A stretch of DNA of 64,000 nt from Rhodospirillales bacterium (GCA_020638155.1 JACKJB010000001.1:992001-1056000); one strand, 5' to 3'; positions 52,611-61,735 are shown, numbered from the stretch's first letter. The notes: generated from the sequence alone by a model not told the origin. Made by a program: numbers and translations.

Positions 52611-53240
52611 ATGGCGCGTTTTTTGGCAATAATGGTTCTTTTGGTTCTGGCAGCAGGTGTACTGACGCCTGCTGTATTACAGGCGCAGGACTTCAGCCTG
52701 ATGCCTAAAGCAGATATGCAGAAAACAGCCAAAGAGGAATCTGAAAAGTTTTTCAATGACTGCGCCAAAGACCCGATTATCAAACTTTCAGACACCAGCA
52801 ACATGGCTTTTTGTGCCTGCAGCGCCATGCAGATTTATGAATGGATGCAAAAACCTTCGGAAAAGAAGGATCTCGAATTTTTTGAAACCACGACCAAAGA
52901 GCTGGATAAAAACACATTACTGACCCAGATTTACGGGCCGTGCCTGTATGTCCCGGCTTTTGAAATGGCGTACCTGAATTGTGCCGCCGATGAGCGCTAT
53001 GAGCGCATTACAACGTCATGGGACGAACTGGACATGTTCTGCCGTTGTGTTGCCAAAGGGGACGAGGCCTATTTCAGCGACTACGCCCAGCCCTTTCTTG
53101 AGATGAAGATCGCAGACGGGAAAGACATACGCGATCCGATCGACACCGTCCAAAGAGATATTGCTTATTACACCGTGCGGCGTAATAACGAAGTTGAATG
53201 TAACCGGGAAACCAAAAGAATTTATCACGGTATGGAGTAG
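52611..53240 (+). CDS. Secreted cysteine-bearing protein in the gat operon, copy 2
   Basis: The 209-residue paralogue of copy 1 has a signal peptide (hydrophobic to about residue 22, cleaved near LQAQ) and a matching cysteine pattern: NDCAKD, AFCACSAMQI, YGPCLYVP, LNCAADE, FCRCVAKG and a late EVECNRE. It lies 18 bp after copy 1 and 7 bp before gatB, so it is in the same transcript. Function unknown; probably periplasmic with disulfides. Confidence 0.7.
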   Translation: MARFLAIMVLLVLAAGVLTPAVLQAQDFSLMPKADMQKTAKEESEKFFNDCAKDPIIKLSDTSNMAFCACSAMQIYEWMQKPSEKKDLEFFETTTKELDKNTLLTQIYGPCLYVPAFEMAYLNCAADERYERITTSWDELDMFCRCVAKGDEAYFSDYAQPFLEMKIADGKDIRDPIDTVQRDIAYYTVRRNNEVECNRETKRIYHGME

Positions 53241-53247
53241 ATAGAAA

Positions 53248-54699
53248 ATGGCCCAACTTATTCAAGGCAACACAGGCGAATGGGAAATTGTGATCGGGAT
53301 GGAAGTCCATGCCCAGGTCACTGTCCAGTCCAAACTTTTTTCTGGAGCCTCCACGGAATTCGGTGCTTCGCCGAACAGCCAGGTCAGTCTGGTTGACGCC
53401 GCCATGCCGGGCATGCTGCCGGTGCTGAATGAAAAATGTGTCGAACAGGCCGTGCGTACCGGGCTGGGCCTGAATGCGAAAATCAACACCTACTCTGTGT
53501 TTGAGCGGAAGAACTATTTTTATCCTGACCTGCCGCAAGGGTACCAGATTTCACAATTCCTGCACCCGATTGTCGGTACGGGCGAGATCGAGATTGACCT
53601 GCCGGACGGCAGCGTTAAGACCATCGGCATCACACGCCTGCATCTGGAACAGGATGCCGGTAAATCCTTGCATGACCAGCACCCGAGCAAGTCATTCGTT
53701 GACCTGAACCGCTCCGGCTGCGCGTTGATGGAGATTGTGTCCGAACCGGATATCCGCGGCGCCGAAGAAGCTGCGGCCTACCTGTCCAAATTACGGATGA
53801 TCCTGCAATATCTGGGCACCTGTAACGGGAACATGGAAGAAGGGTCCATGCGGGCCGATGTGAACGTATCTGTGCGTAAACCTGGGGATGAGCTGGGAAC
53901 ACGCTGTGAAATCAAAAATGTGAACTCGGTCAAAGCCGTGCAGATGGCCATTGATTACGAATCCCGCCGCCAGGTCGAAATCATTGAAGATGGCGGCTCC
54001 ATCAAACAGGAAACCCGCCTGTGGGATCCGAACAAAGGGGAAACCCGTTCCATGCGCTCAAAAGAAGAAGCGCATGATTACCGTTACTTCCCTGATCCAG
54101 ACCTTCTGCCGCTTGAATTCGAACAGAGCTGGGTTGACGAAATCAAGCAAACCCTGCCCGAGCTGCCGGATGAAAAGAAGCACCGCTTCATGCAAAGCTA
54201 TGGTCTTGGCACATACGATGCGAGCGTTCTGATTGCCGCCCGCGCCCGTGCGGATTATTTTGAGAGCGTTGCCAATGACCGCGATGCGAAAATGGCCGCT
54301 AACTGGGTCATTAACGAGCTGCTGGGCGTTTTGAACAAAAACGGCAAAGAGCTTGAAGATTCCCCGATTTCTGCGGAGCAGCTCGGCGGGCTTATTGATT
54401 TGATTGCCGATGATACGATTTCCGGCAAGATCGCCAAGGACGTGTTTGCCGATATGTTTGAAACGGGCAAAGACCCGGCCGCTATCGTTGAAGAAAAAGG
54501 CCTGAAGCAGGTCACCGACACCGGCGCGATCGAAGCCATTGTCGATGAGGTGATTGCCGAGAACCCTGATAACGTCGAACAATATAGATCAGGAAAAGAC
54601 AAGTTGTTCGGCTTCTTCGTCGGCCAGGTCATGAAAAAATCTCAAGGAAAGGCAAACCCGGCGGTTGTGAACGACCTGCTGAAGAAAAAACTATCATAA
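53248..54699 (+). CDS. gatB: Asp/Glu-tRNA amidotransferase subunit B
   Basis: The 483-residue kinase subunit activates the misacylated tRNA carboxylate. It shows WEIVIGMEVHAQVTVQSKLFSG (read in parts), the NRSGCALMEIVSEPD and CNGNMEEGSMRADVNVSVR segments and a C-terminal YqeY-like tail domain ending GQVMKKSQGKANPAVVNDLL. Length is normal. Confidence 0.97.
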   Translation: MAQLIQGNTGEWEIVIGMEVHAQVTVQSKLFSGASTEFGASPNSQVSLVDAAMPGMLPVLNEKCVEQAVRTGLGLNAKINTYSVFERKNYFYPDLPQGYQISQFLHPIVGTGEIEIDLPDGSVKTIGITRLHLEQDAGKSLHDQHPSKSFVDLNRSGCALMEIVSEPDIRGAEEAAAYLSKLRMILQYLGTCNGNMEEGSMRADVNVSVRKPGDELGTRCEIKNVNSVKAVQMAIDYESRRQVEIIEDGGSIKQETRLWDPNKGETRSMRSKEEAHDYRYFPDPDLLPLEFEQSWVDEIKQTLPELPDEKKHRFMQSYGLGTYDASVLIAARARADYFESVANDRDAKMAANWVINELLGVLNKNGKELEDSPISAEQLGGLIDLIADDTISGKIAKDVFADMFETGKDPAAIVEEKGLKQVTDTGAIEAIVDEVIAENPDNVEQYRSGKDKLFGFFVGQVMKKSQGKANPAVVNDLLKKKLS

Positions 54700-54729
54700 T
54701 AATAATAAGTCCACTGAACAGGAGAGAAT

Positions 54730-55032
54730 ATGGGAGAGAAAAAATATAAAGACAGGCTCTCATTCAAGTTCCGGGAAGGAATTGATGAGAAAACCAAACG
54801 CGATGTGATGGATGAAGTCAGGACCATCAAGGATGTATCCAGGGTGACCCCCAGCACAGCGCATGACAATACTTACCTGGTTTACCTGAGCGACCAGAGA
54901 GAGATTTGTGCGGTTGGCAGGCTGATCGCCAGCTTTAACGAAGTCCATTCAACGCTCATCACCCCGGTGGCTTACCTTAAGCTCAGGGATGATATTGCCG
55001 CAAAACAAAAAGGAACCATGCCGCAGCCATGA
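54730..55032 (+). CDS. Small soluble protein, unknown
   Basis: A 100-residue charged alpha/beta protein with no signal peptide. An ACAGGAGAGAAT ribosome site precedes the ATG. Its stop overlaps the next gene (ATGA), so it is coupled to it. No family is recognised; it resembles a small binding fold in predicted strand/helix pattern, which is only an impression. Confidence 0.55.
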   Translation: MGEKKYKDRLSFKFREGIDEKTKRDVMDEVRTIKDVSRVTPSTAHDNTYLVYLSDQREICAVGRLIASFNEVHSTLITPVAYLKLRDDIAAKQKGTMPQP

Positions 55033-55256
55033 CCCAGAAGTATGAATACAAAGTCTCGATTTACCGCGAACCCCTGCTCGGCTCGATCTTCCTTGGCGGA
55101 TCGCGGGTGAACCCGGAGCGTTATACGGAGTTCCTGAACCGCAACGCTGCCGATGGCTGGGAAGTTGTGACGATGGAGCGGGAAAGCCGCCGTGAACTGA
55201 TCTTCTTTAAACGCGAAGCGTTCCTGACCATCATGAAAAGGGATATCAATGGCTAA
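55029..55256 (+). CDS. DUF4177-like protein
   Basis: A 75-residue protein beginning QKYEYKVSIY and ending with the DUF4177-type pattern FLNRNAADGWEVVTMERE...ELIFFKR. DUF4177 proteins are small and have no settled function. It overlaps both the preceding gene by 4 bp and the next by 8 bp, so a tight operon is clear. Confidence 0.7.
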   Translation: MTQKYEYKVSIYREPLLGSIFLGGSRVNPERYTEFLNRNAADGWEVVTMERESRRELIFFKREAFLTIMKRDING

Positions 55257-55677
55257 TCCTGTCCTGGCAAAAGCATTTAACGGCAAAATCCTGCTGATTA
55301 CCCTGCTGGCTGCGGGCGGGATTGCGGCGATCCTTGGTATAGGACAGATCTGGTTTGACCTGCTGGCGATGGATGATTTCATACGCGCGCTGGTCACCAT
55401 CATAGTCGTCGGCGTTCTTGCCGGATTCCTGATGGCCGTCGATTACGATATTCCAGCAAGCCGGGAAAAAGCGATCCTGCTTAGCCTTGTTGTGCTGGCC
55501 CTTATCATGGGAGGGCTGTTAATTGCGCAACTCTGGTGGCTTGCGCTTGAATGGGCTTTGTTCTTTAAAATTTTCGGGACTGTTCTTATCCTGTTTGTTC
55601 TTGTATCCTTTGTAGCAGCGATTAAAGAAGACTTTGGGACCAATAAGAAGCTCAAAGATGAAAACTATATCGACTAA
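55249..55677 (+). CDS. Four-helix membrane protein, unknown
   Basis: A 142-residue protein with four hydrophobic helices (about residues 13-31, 42-62, 74-96 and 100-123) and a charged C-terminus. No family is recognised. It overlaps the DUF4177-like gene by 8 bp and precedes the double-TerD gene by 47 bp. Confidence 0.6.
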   Translation: MANPVLAKAFNGKILLITLLAAGGIAAILGIGQIWFDLLAMDDFIRALVTIIVVGVLAGFLMAVDYDIPASREKAILLSLVVLALIMGGLLIAQLWWLALEWALFFKIFGTVLILFVLVSFVAAIKEDFGTNKKLKDENYID

Positions 55678-55724
55678 GCCCGCCTCCCCGCCCGGGGACA
55701 GCTACACTGGAAAGGACCAAAACC

Positions 55725-56978
55725 ATGGCCGATGCCGCTCAGGACGATGAAATTATTCTGGATATTAAAGACAGCGCCCGCCGCCGCGTAATTTGCGGCC
55801 TGCGCTGGAACCCGATGGCAGAAGGTGGTTCGAGCTCATCCCTGGGACGCAGCCGCGCCAACCTGAGCGGGGCAACGAACGCACACGATCTTGACCTGTT
55901 GTGCCTGACATTCGACAAGTTCGGCCGGTTTATGGAAGGGATCACCGGGCAGGAAGGGCAGCGCACCGGGGACTCCGGCAATATTTATCACACCGGGGAT
56001 GTTATTGACGGGGAAGACTCGCTGGATGACGAACAAATTTCTCTGGAGCTGTTTAACCTGTCCAGCAAGATTCACCAGATTGTCTTTATCGCCGAAGTCC
56101 AGAGCGCTCACACTTTCGGGGAAATCGACAGCCCTGAAATCCGCATTGCCAACGCTATTGATGACCACAATTTCGATTATGCCTTCCTGGGGCGCGGCAA
56201 CGGGGAAGATAAAGACGCCTACATCTTCGGTATGATCTGCCGCCGCCCGCAAGGCTGGGCGTTCAAACGGATCGGTCAATATCTTGAAGGCCACACCGTT
56301 GAAGACTGGGCCGAGCTTGTTATTCCTCATCTGGAAATCAAGGAGTCCGGCGGCCCCGGCGGGATCATGTCCGCCATGCCGAAAAAAGGCAACGCCGTCC
56401 CTCTTAACTACACGCCACAGGCGCGGCACAGGATTGTTTGCGGCCTGAACTGGGATCCGATGCAGGAGAATATTGGACGGGCTGAAAAATTGAAAAATAT
56501 GGGGCAAAACGTCGCCAGCTTTGATCTTGACCTGGCCTGTGTTATGTACAATTCTGACGGCGAGCCGGTAGACGGCGTTTCGGCAAAACCTGACGAAACG
56601 ATAGATTCTTCCGGTAAAGTCTATCATTCCGGCGATGATACCAGCGGCGAAGGCGATAAAGTCGATGATGAAGCCATTTCCGTGGAGTTAAAAGATCTGC
56701 CGGACTATATCCATCACGTTATATTTCTGGCCGAAATCCAGAGTATGCATACATTTGACGAGATCAATAATCCATCCATGCGCATTGCCGATGGAAAAAC
56801 CAATGATGACCAGCTTATCAGCAACCTGAGCGGCCCGGCGGCACAAGGCAAAACAGCCTATGTTTTCGCCCGTATTTCCCGCGATGGCTTTGCCTGGACG
56901 CTGACATATATCGACGAATACGGCGTCAGCGCAGAAATAGATGACTGGATTGGCTATCTGGAACGCTATTTGGGTTGA
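55725..56978 (+). CDS. Double TerD-domain protein
   Basis: The 417-residue protein carries two TerD-like domains. The first (about residues 15-190) has AHDLDLLCLTFDKFGRF, IYHTGDVIDGEDSLDDEQISLEL and VFIAEVQSAHTFGEI. The second (about 225-410) has FDLDLACVMYNSDGEPV, YHSGDDTSGEGDKVDDEAISVEL and VIFLAEIQSMHTFDEI. TerD domains bind calcium and belong to tellurite/stress systems. No terA, terB or terC is in the window. GGAAAGGACC precedes the ATG. Confidence 0.85.
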   Translation: MADAAQDDEIILDIKDSARRRVICGLRWNPMAEGGSSSSLGRSRANLSGATNAHDLDLLCLTFDKFGRFMEGITGQEGQRTGDSGNIYHTGDVIDGEDSLDDEQISLELFNLSSKIHQIVFIAEVQSAHTFGEIDSPEIRIANAIDDHNFDYAFLGRGNGEDKDAYIFGMICRRPQGWAFKRIGQYLEGHTVEDWAELVIPHLEIKESGGPGGIMSAMPKKGNAVPLNYTPQARHRIVCGLNWDPMQENIGRAEKLKNMGQNVASFDLDLACVMYNSDGEPVDGVSAKPDETIDSSGKVYHSGDDTSGEGDKVDDEAISVELKDLPDYIHHVIFLAEIQSMHTFDEINNPSMRIADGKTNDDQLISNLSGPAAQGKTAYVFARISRDGFAWTLTYIDEYGVSAEIDDWIGYLERYLG

Positions 56979-57023
56979 TCTGGGCTTTTTCTTCTGCTAA
57001 CTGATAGGTTCCTGAAAAGGAAA

Positions 57024-57116
57024 GGACACGTGGCCGAGCGGCTGAAGGCGACGGTTTGCTAAATCGTTATACGGTTTAACCCCGTATCGAGGGTTCGAAT
57101 CCCTCCGTGTCCGCCA
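57024..57116 (+). tRNA. tRNA-Ser (anticodon GCU)
   Basis: The acceptor stem GGACACG (57024-57030) pairs with CGTGTCC (57106-57112), followed by G and an encoded CCA. The anticodon stem ACGGT/ATCGT encloses loop TTGCTAA with anticodon GCT at 57058-57060. A long variable arm (class II) and a T-loop GGTTCGAATCC are present, all fitting tRNA-Ser for AGC/AGU codons. Confidence 0.95.
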
Positions 57117-57239
57117 TCCGCCTTCGCTTACGCTTCGGCGAGATTGACGAGCCGAAGTGTTAGAGAAGCGGATGCCTCGTCGTAGTGGATTTCGGCGCAG
57201 CTTTAGCGAAGACGAAGGAACGAAGACGGGCCACATGGC
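57117..57239. repeat. Palindromic repeat stretch between tRNA-Ser and the GIY-YIG gene
   Basis: This 123-bp stretch contains CCGCCTTCGCTTACGCTTCGGCG, read as two palindromic halves (CGCCTTCGC, GCTTCGGCG), then related units GCCGAAGTGTTAG, GCTTTAGCGAAGACGAAGG and CGAAGACGGGCC. These can pair with each other. It starts at the tRNA 3' end and runs to the nuclease start codon. No gene is supported in it. Confidence 0.65.
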
Positions 57240-57479
57240 ATGTATTACGTTTACATTCTGCAAAGCATTAACACGCCTGAACATTTTTATACGGGTTCGA
57301 CAACCAACCTCAACAAACGCCTTGAAGAACATAATTCCGATAAATCAACTCACACGAACAAATTTAAACCATGGCAAATTCGGACATATATCACTTTTGA
57401 TAACAAAGAACGGGCTGAGAAATTTGAAACCTATTTAAAAATTTCCTCGGGCCGCGCTTTCATGACAAAGAGATTTTGA
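57240..57479 (+). CDS. GIY-YIG nuclease family protein, tRNA-linked
   Basis: The 79-residue protein is a free-standing GIY-YIG domain: MYYVYILQSINTPEHFYTGS gives the paired motif in the variant form YYV...FYTG, followed by NLNKRLEEHN with the conserved Arg and HTNKFKPW, then a C-terminal FETYLKISSGRAF. It begins inside palindromic repeats 124 bp after tRNA-Ser. Such minimal proteins are widespread but their function is not established. Confidence 0.85.
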   Translation: MYYVYILQSINTPEHFYTGSTTNLNKRLEEHNSDKSTHTNKFKPWQIRTYITFDNKERAEKFETYLKISSGRAFMTKRF

Positions 57480-57510
57480 TTATCAATAATCAGCGAGAAA
57501 GGCTATTTCC

Positions 57511-57855
57511 ATGAGTGAATTCCCTCCTTGTCCCAAATGTCAATCACCCTATGTTTACGAAGACGGTAATATTCTTACCTGCCCTGAATGTGCCCATGAA
57601 TGGGATAAAAACACTCAAACCGAGGCATCAGATATTAAAATCGTCCGAGATGCAAATGGCACAGAGCTAAAAGACGGCGACACCGTAACCGTCATCAAAG
57701 ACCTTAAAGTCAAGGGATCATCCTCAGTTGTCAAAGTCGGTACAAAAGTTAAAAATATCCGGCTCGTTGACGCCGACCATGACATCGATTGCAAAATTCC
57801 TGGCATTGGCCAAATGGGGCTAAAATCAGAGTTTGTGAAGAAGGTTTCTGAGTGA
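57511..57855 (+). CDS. phnA: PhnA/YjdM-type zinc-ribbon protein
   Basis: The 114-residue protein starts with a zinc ribbon, FPPCPKCQSPYVYEDGNILTCPECAHEW (read in parts; two CxxC pairs), and a C-terminal SH3-like barrel with DGDTVTVIKDLKVKGSSSVVKVGT. This is the YjdM family, historically named PhnA after alkylphosphonate uptake, though its role there is doubtful. It is a single gene. Confidence 0.93.
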   Translation: MSEFPPCPKCQSPYVYEDGNILTCPECAHEWDKNTQTEASDIKIVRDANGTELKDGDTVTVIKDLKVKGSSSVVKVGTKVKNIRLVDADHDIDCKIPGIGQMGLKSEFVKKVSE

Positions 57856-57864
57856 CCGCTTTCA

Positions 57865-58893
57865 CTACGCCTCCAAAAACCCCGAAAGCACGTTGGCAAC
57901 ATTCGTACCCACATCACCGATGGCATAGCCGCCTTCCATGACAAACAGGGTCGGGCAGTTGGCACCGGCAATGGCTTTGCCGATATGTTTGTAGTTTTCG
58001 CTTTCCAGTTTGAACTGTGAGATCGGGTCGAGTTTATACGTATCCACACCGAGGGAAATCACGAGTGCGTCGGGCGCATAATCCGTGACCGCTGTCAGAG
58101 CGTCCTCCAGTGCGGCGGTATAGCGCGTGAAGTCCGTTCCTAATGGCAAGGCGTAATTGACGGTAAAGCCTTCGCCTTCTCCCTCGCCTTTCTCATGGCT
58201 ATGGCCGCGGAAATACGGGTACTCATCGGCCGGATCGGCATGGATAGAAACAAACAGCACATCCTTGCGGCTATAGAAAATATCCTGGGTTCCGTTACCG
58301 TGGTGGTAGTCGATATCGAGTACGGCAACGCGCCCTGCCCCGTCATTGATAAAAGCCTGCGCCGCAGCCGCGGCATTATTGATGAAGCAGTAGCCGGACG
58401 CTACGGCCCGTGTTGCATGATGCCCCGGCGGGCGGCACAGGGCAAAAGCGGCTCTTTCCCCACCGGCAATCAGTTTCTGGCCGGTCAGCGCCGTCAGGGC
58501 AGAGTTTTCAATCGCGTTCCAGCTGGTCTTTGTGATCGGTACCGAGCCGTCTGCGGTATAAAACCCCACCCGTCCTTCAGCGCAGCGCGGCGCTTCAGCA
58601 CCCGGATGCTGGACGTTATAGGCCGAAGCGAAGACATCGCCCTGATGCCCGTCAGCCTGCCAGTGTTCGTATGCCGTGCGCAAAAAATCGATATAGGCCG
58701 GGTCATGGATCTCCGTCACCGGCGCGAATGAAACAGCTTCGGGCTCTACCACCTCGCCGAAATTCCGTGCTTTGACGGCCTCCAGAACAAGCTCTGCCCG
58801 CTCCGGTTTTTCAAAATAATCAGTTACTTGACCGCACAGGATTTCCCGGGCCGGGCTATGGTATTTATGCTTACTGGAAAAGACCGTTTTCAT
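57865..58893 (-). CDS. Acetylpolyamine amidohydrolase-like deacetylase (HDAC family)
   Basis: The 342-residue zinc hydrolase has the arginase/deacetylase core: ALCRPPGHHATRAVASGYCF with the tandem His pair, VLDIDYHHGNGTQDIFY with zinc-binding Asp and His, and VISLGVDTYKLDPISQFKL with the second Asp. The N-terminal HKYHSPAREILCG is typical of bacterial acetylpolyamine amidohydrolases. The window also has two spermidine-synthase-like genes, but they are 30 kb away and no link is shown. Confidence 0.92.
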   Translation of the reverse strand: MKTVFSSKHKYHSPAREILCGQVTDYFEKPERAELVLEAVKARNFGEVVEPEAVSFAPVTEIHDPAYIDFLRTAYEHWQADGHQGDVFASAYNVQHPGAEAPRCAEGRVGFYTADGSVPITKTSWNAIENSALTALTGQKLIAGGERAAFALCRPPGHHATRAVASGYCFINNAAAAAQAFINDGAGRVAVLDIDYHHGNGTQDIFYSRKDVLFVSIHADPADEYPYFRGHSHEKGEGEGEGFTVNYALPLGTDFTRYTAALEDALTAVTDYAPDALVISLGVDTYKLDPISQFKLESENYKHIGKAIAGANCPTLFVMEGGYAIGDVGTNVANVLSGFLEA

Positions 58894-59023
58894 CCGGGGC
58901 GCCCCCTATGTATCCTTCTGATATCTTTTGCAAATTTAAACTTTTTTCTTGACGAAAAACAGCGCATTATTATAAGAACGTTTTTCTGTTTTCAACTACT
59001 AATTGGTGATTTATGCGACGACG

Positions 59024-59827
59024 ATGACTAAGAAAAGACACGATCCCGGAGGGCACCGGCTAAGCCTCAAAAATGTTTGGACTGGTAATAGTGATTTTAT
59101 AGCGATCAGCTCTCAGGATATGTCTGGATTGGATATCCTCGCACAAGCATACCGTCGCCTATATATTCCCGAATTCGGTCACGACGAAGAAAACGAAAGT
59201 TTTGAGGAATGGGTCAAAGGACTCAAGGATCCGAAGTCGAAGGTCGAATTTCACATCGCTATTGCCGGTGACAATCTGCAAAACCCCACGAGTGACAATC
59301 CACCCAATATCAAGGGAATGAGCGTCAGCCTGTATTTTAAGAACGAAGATGTAGGCTATCTGTCTTATATCGTCGTCCACCCCGATCACCGCGATGAAGG
59401 CCTGGGACGACACCTGTTTGATTTCCAGCAGCACCTGCTGTTAAAGGCCGCAAAGCAGAATAGAAAAACGCTGAAAGGCTGGTTCCTGGACTGCGCCAAA
59501 CCGGGCACGGATCATGCGGCAAACGACGATTACGGCGCCGAACGCAGGCTGGAGAAATACAAGAGATGGGGCGGGAAAGAAGTCCCTCTTTCCTGCTATA
59601 CGCTTCCTTCGATTGCCGTATCCGGTAAAAAAATCACGGATTGGACGCTGATGACCTTCCCGCATCCGGCGAACCAGAATTATCCTGAGACGGCGGCAAT
59701 TACCAATATTATCAAAGCGCTGTTTAAATATAACGGTATCAACAAGCCGCGGAAGGATCCGGATTATAAGGCGATGAAAAAAGAAATCGTCCATCCGCAG
59801 TTCAAGGACATGATGAGCGGCCCGTAA
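59024..59827 (+). CDS. GNAT-family N-acetyltransferase
   Basis: The 267-residue protein has a GNAT core: YLSYIVVHPDHRDEGLGRHLFDFQQ gives strand 4 and the acetyl-CoA loop (RDEGLG). The substrate is unknown. It is longer than most single-domain GNATs, with about 110 extra C-terminal residues of unclear fold. The frame is open to a TTG at 59003, but ATG 59024 (MTKKRHDPGG) is the more likely start. It converges with recN, 3 bp apart. Confidence 0.82.
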   Translation: MTKKRHDPGGHRLSLKNVWTGNSDFIAISSQDMSGLDILAQAYRRLYIPEFGHDEENESFEEWVKGLKDPKSKVEFHIAIAGDNLQNPTSDNPPNIKGMSVSLYFKNEDVGYLSYIVVHPDHRDEGLGRHLFDFQQHLLLKAAKQNRKTLKGWFLDCAKPGTDHAANDDYGAERRLEKYKRWGGKEVPLSCYTLPSIAVSGKKITDWTLMTFPHPANQNYPETAAITNIIKALFKYNGINKPRKDPDYKAMKKEIVHPQFKDMMSGP

Positions 59828-59830
59828 AAA

Positions 59831-61735
59831 TCACCCGGCTGCGTTCTGACCGACCGGAGCCGCGGACTCTTCCGCCTGATCGCTGCCTGTGTCTTCCATG
59901 GGTGACGGCGCTTCTGTTTGCACTTCTGCCGCAGCAAGCGCTTGTCTTCTGACCTTGGCCGCATCACCGGCCTCATCGATCAGACGTTTGGCCGCGGCGC
60001 GGGATTCTTCGGTAATCGTGTCGCCGGACAGCATCCGTGATATCTCATCAATGCGTTGGTCCAGTGTCAGCTTATGAACAACAGAAGTTGTCGTGACACC
60101 GTCTGTGCTCTTACTGACATGCAAATGCTGATCGCCGCGGGAGGCCACTTGCGGGCTGTGGGTGATAACCAGCACTTGTGTCTTATCGGCAAGGCAGGCG
60201 ATCCGCTCCCCAACGGCAGCAGCAGCCGCACCACCAATCCCGGTATCAACCTCATCGAAGATCAGGGTCGGAATGGTCACGATTTCCTGCAATACAACCT
60301 TGAGCGCGAGGATCAGGCGGGCCAACTCACCCCCGGATGCCGTATCCGCTACAGGGCTGAATTGCTGGCCGGGGTTCATACGCGCCATATAGGTGATATC
60401 GTTCAGCCCCAGTTCCGTCCATTCGTTGGTTGTCTTTTCTTCAACCCGGATCTTGAACTCGGCTTTATCCAGTTTCAAAGGCGCCATTTCTGCCGTAATC
60501 ACATCCCCCAGCACCTTGGCCGCTGCCGTTCGTTTTTCGGTCAGGATCTTACAATGGTGCAAGTATCCTTTCTTCGCATTAATCAACAGGTCGTTTAATT
60601 CTTTAAGCTTTTCCGGTCCGTTCTGAATACGGCGCATTTTGGTCGCCAGCTCTTCGTAATAGGCTGACAGATCTTCAAAATCGACATTATGTTCGATCGA
60701 AATCTTCTGCAGGTCTTCAAGGATTTTTTCCAGTTCGTAAATCGGCCCGGTATCAATCTCATATTCCGGCGCGAGTGTGCGCATATCATTAACAGCGGCG
60801 CGGGTGTTTTCCAAAGCCACGTTAAGATACTCAGCCAGATCTGCGGTCTTTTCCCGGTCCAGATTCTTTTGCCGCGCCAGGATTTCATTCGCGTTGGTCA
60901 GCCCCCGGACTACGCCGTTCGCCGCGATCAGCTGCGCGAAGATATCCTGAAAAGCTTCGCAGGATTCCTTGGCGGTCAGCAGGCGCTGGTATTCTTCCTG
61001 AACTTCCTCGACAAACCCTTCGCGCATGCCGTATTCCTCCAGCTTGCGCACAGTAGATTCGATTTTGGGCAATTCGCTTTTATGAGTGGCGAGAAAGTCA
61101 GTTTCCTCATCCAGCTCCTTGGTATAACGATGAACATCCCGCAAGGCTCCCGCGACGTTACGAAAGACTTCCGGTGGAAAATTTCCGTACAGATCGAGCC
61201 AGGTCAGCTGGTTCATCGGGTCCATAATACTCTGGTTGGCAAACTGGCCGTGAATTTCAACGAGATGCGTACCAATTTCTTTCAACAGACTCAATTTGAC
61301 CTGCCTGCCATTCACACGGATAAGATCGTATGGATTGTCCTTTTCTTCGGTCTCGGCTTTTTCTTCACCGTCGTCATCGTAATCATCATATTCGTCCGCG
61401 GGTTCTTCTTCCTCATAAGCTTCCGGCGGGACACGCATGATGGTCCGCTGCAGGGTAAATTCGAGATCGTTTTCCGATGCAAGTCCCTGCCCCGCGAGAA
61501 ACTTCCAGATATTGCTGCCCGGCGGCGGGTTAAATATCCCTTCGATCACAGCTTGCTCTGCGCCATAACGGATGGCTTCCGGGTCGCAGTCATTGCCAAG
61601 TAACTGCCCCATCGCATCCAGGAGAATCGATTTCCCCGCCCCGGTTTCCCCGGTCAGGATCGTCAGGCCGTTATCCAGATCCAGATCGAGTTTATCGATA
61701 ATTACAAACTGTTGAATTCTAAGCTTTTTTAGCAT
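59831..61735 (-). CDS. recN: DNA repair protein RecN
   Basis: The 634-residue SMC-like ATPase acts in recombinational repair. Walker A GETGAGKS lies at residues 29-36; the ABC signature ASGGELARLILALK and Walker B TLIFDEVDTGIGG lie near the C-terminus, with coiled coils between. Length is above the usual about 555 because of a highly acidic insert (residues about 106-134, runs of Glu and Asp) and a Glu/Pro-rich C-terminal tail of about 50 residues. Confidence 0.96.
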   Translation of the reverse strand: MLKKLRIQQFVIIDKLDLDLDNGLTILTGETGAGKSILLDAMGQLLGNDCDPEAIRYGAEQAVIEGIFNPPPGSNIWKFLAGQGLASENDLEFTLQRTIMRVPPEAYEEEEPADEYDDYDDDGEEKAETEEKDNPYDLIRVNGRQVKLSLLKEIGTHLVEIHGQFANQSIMDPMNQLTWLDLYGNFPPEVFRNVAGALRDVHRYTKELDEETDFLATHKSELPKIESTVRKLEEYGMREGFVEEVQEEYQRLLTAKESCEAFQDIFAQLIAANGVVRGLTNANEILARQKNLDREKTADLAEYLNVALENTRAAVNDMRTLAPEYEIDTGPIYELEKILEDLQKISIEHNVDFEDLSAYYEELATKMRRIQNGPEKLKELNDLLINAKKGYLHHCKILTEKRTAAAKVLGDVITAEMAPLKLDKAEFKIRVEEKTTNEWTELGLNDITYMARMNPGQQFSPVADTASGGELARLILALKVVLQEIVTIPTLIFDEVDTGIGGAAAAAVGERIACLADKTQVLVITHSPQVASRGDQHLHVSKSTDGVTTTSVVHKLTLDQRIDEISRMLSGDTITEESRAAAKRLIDEAGDAAKVRRQALAAAEVQTEAPSPMEDTGSDQAEESAAPVGQNAAG

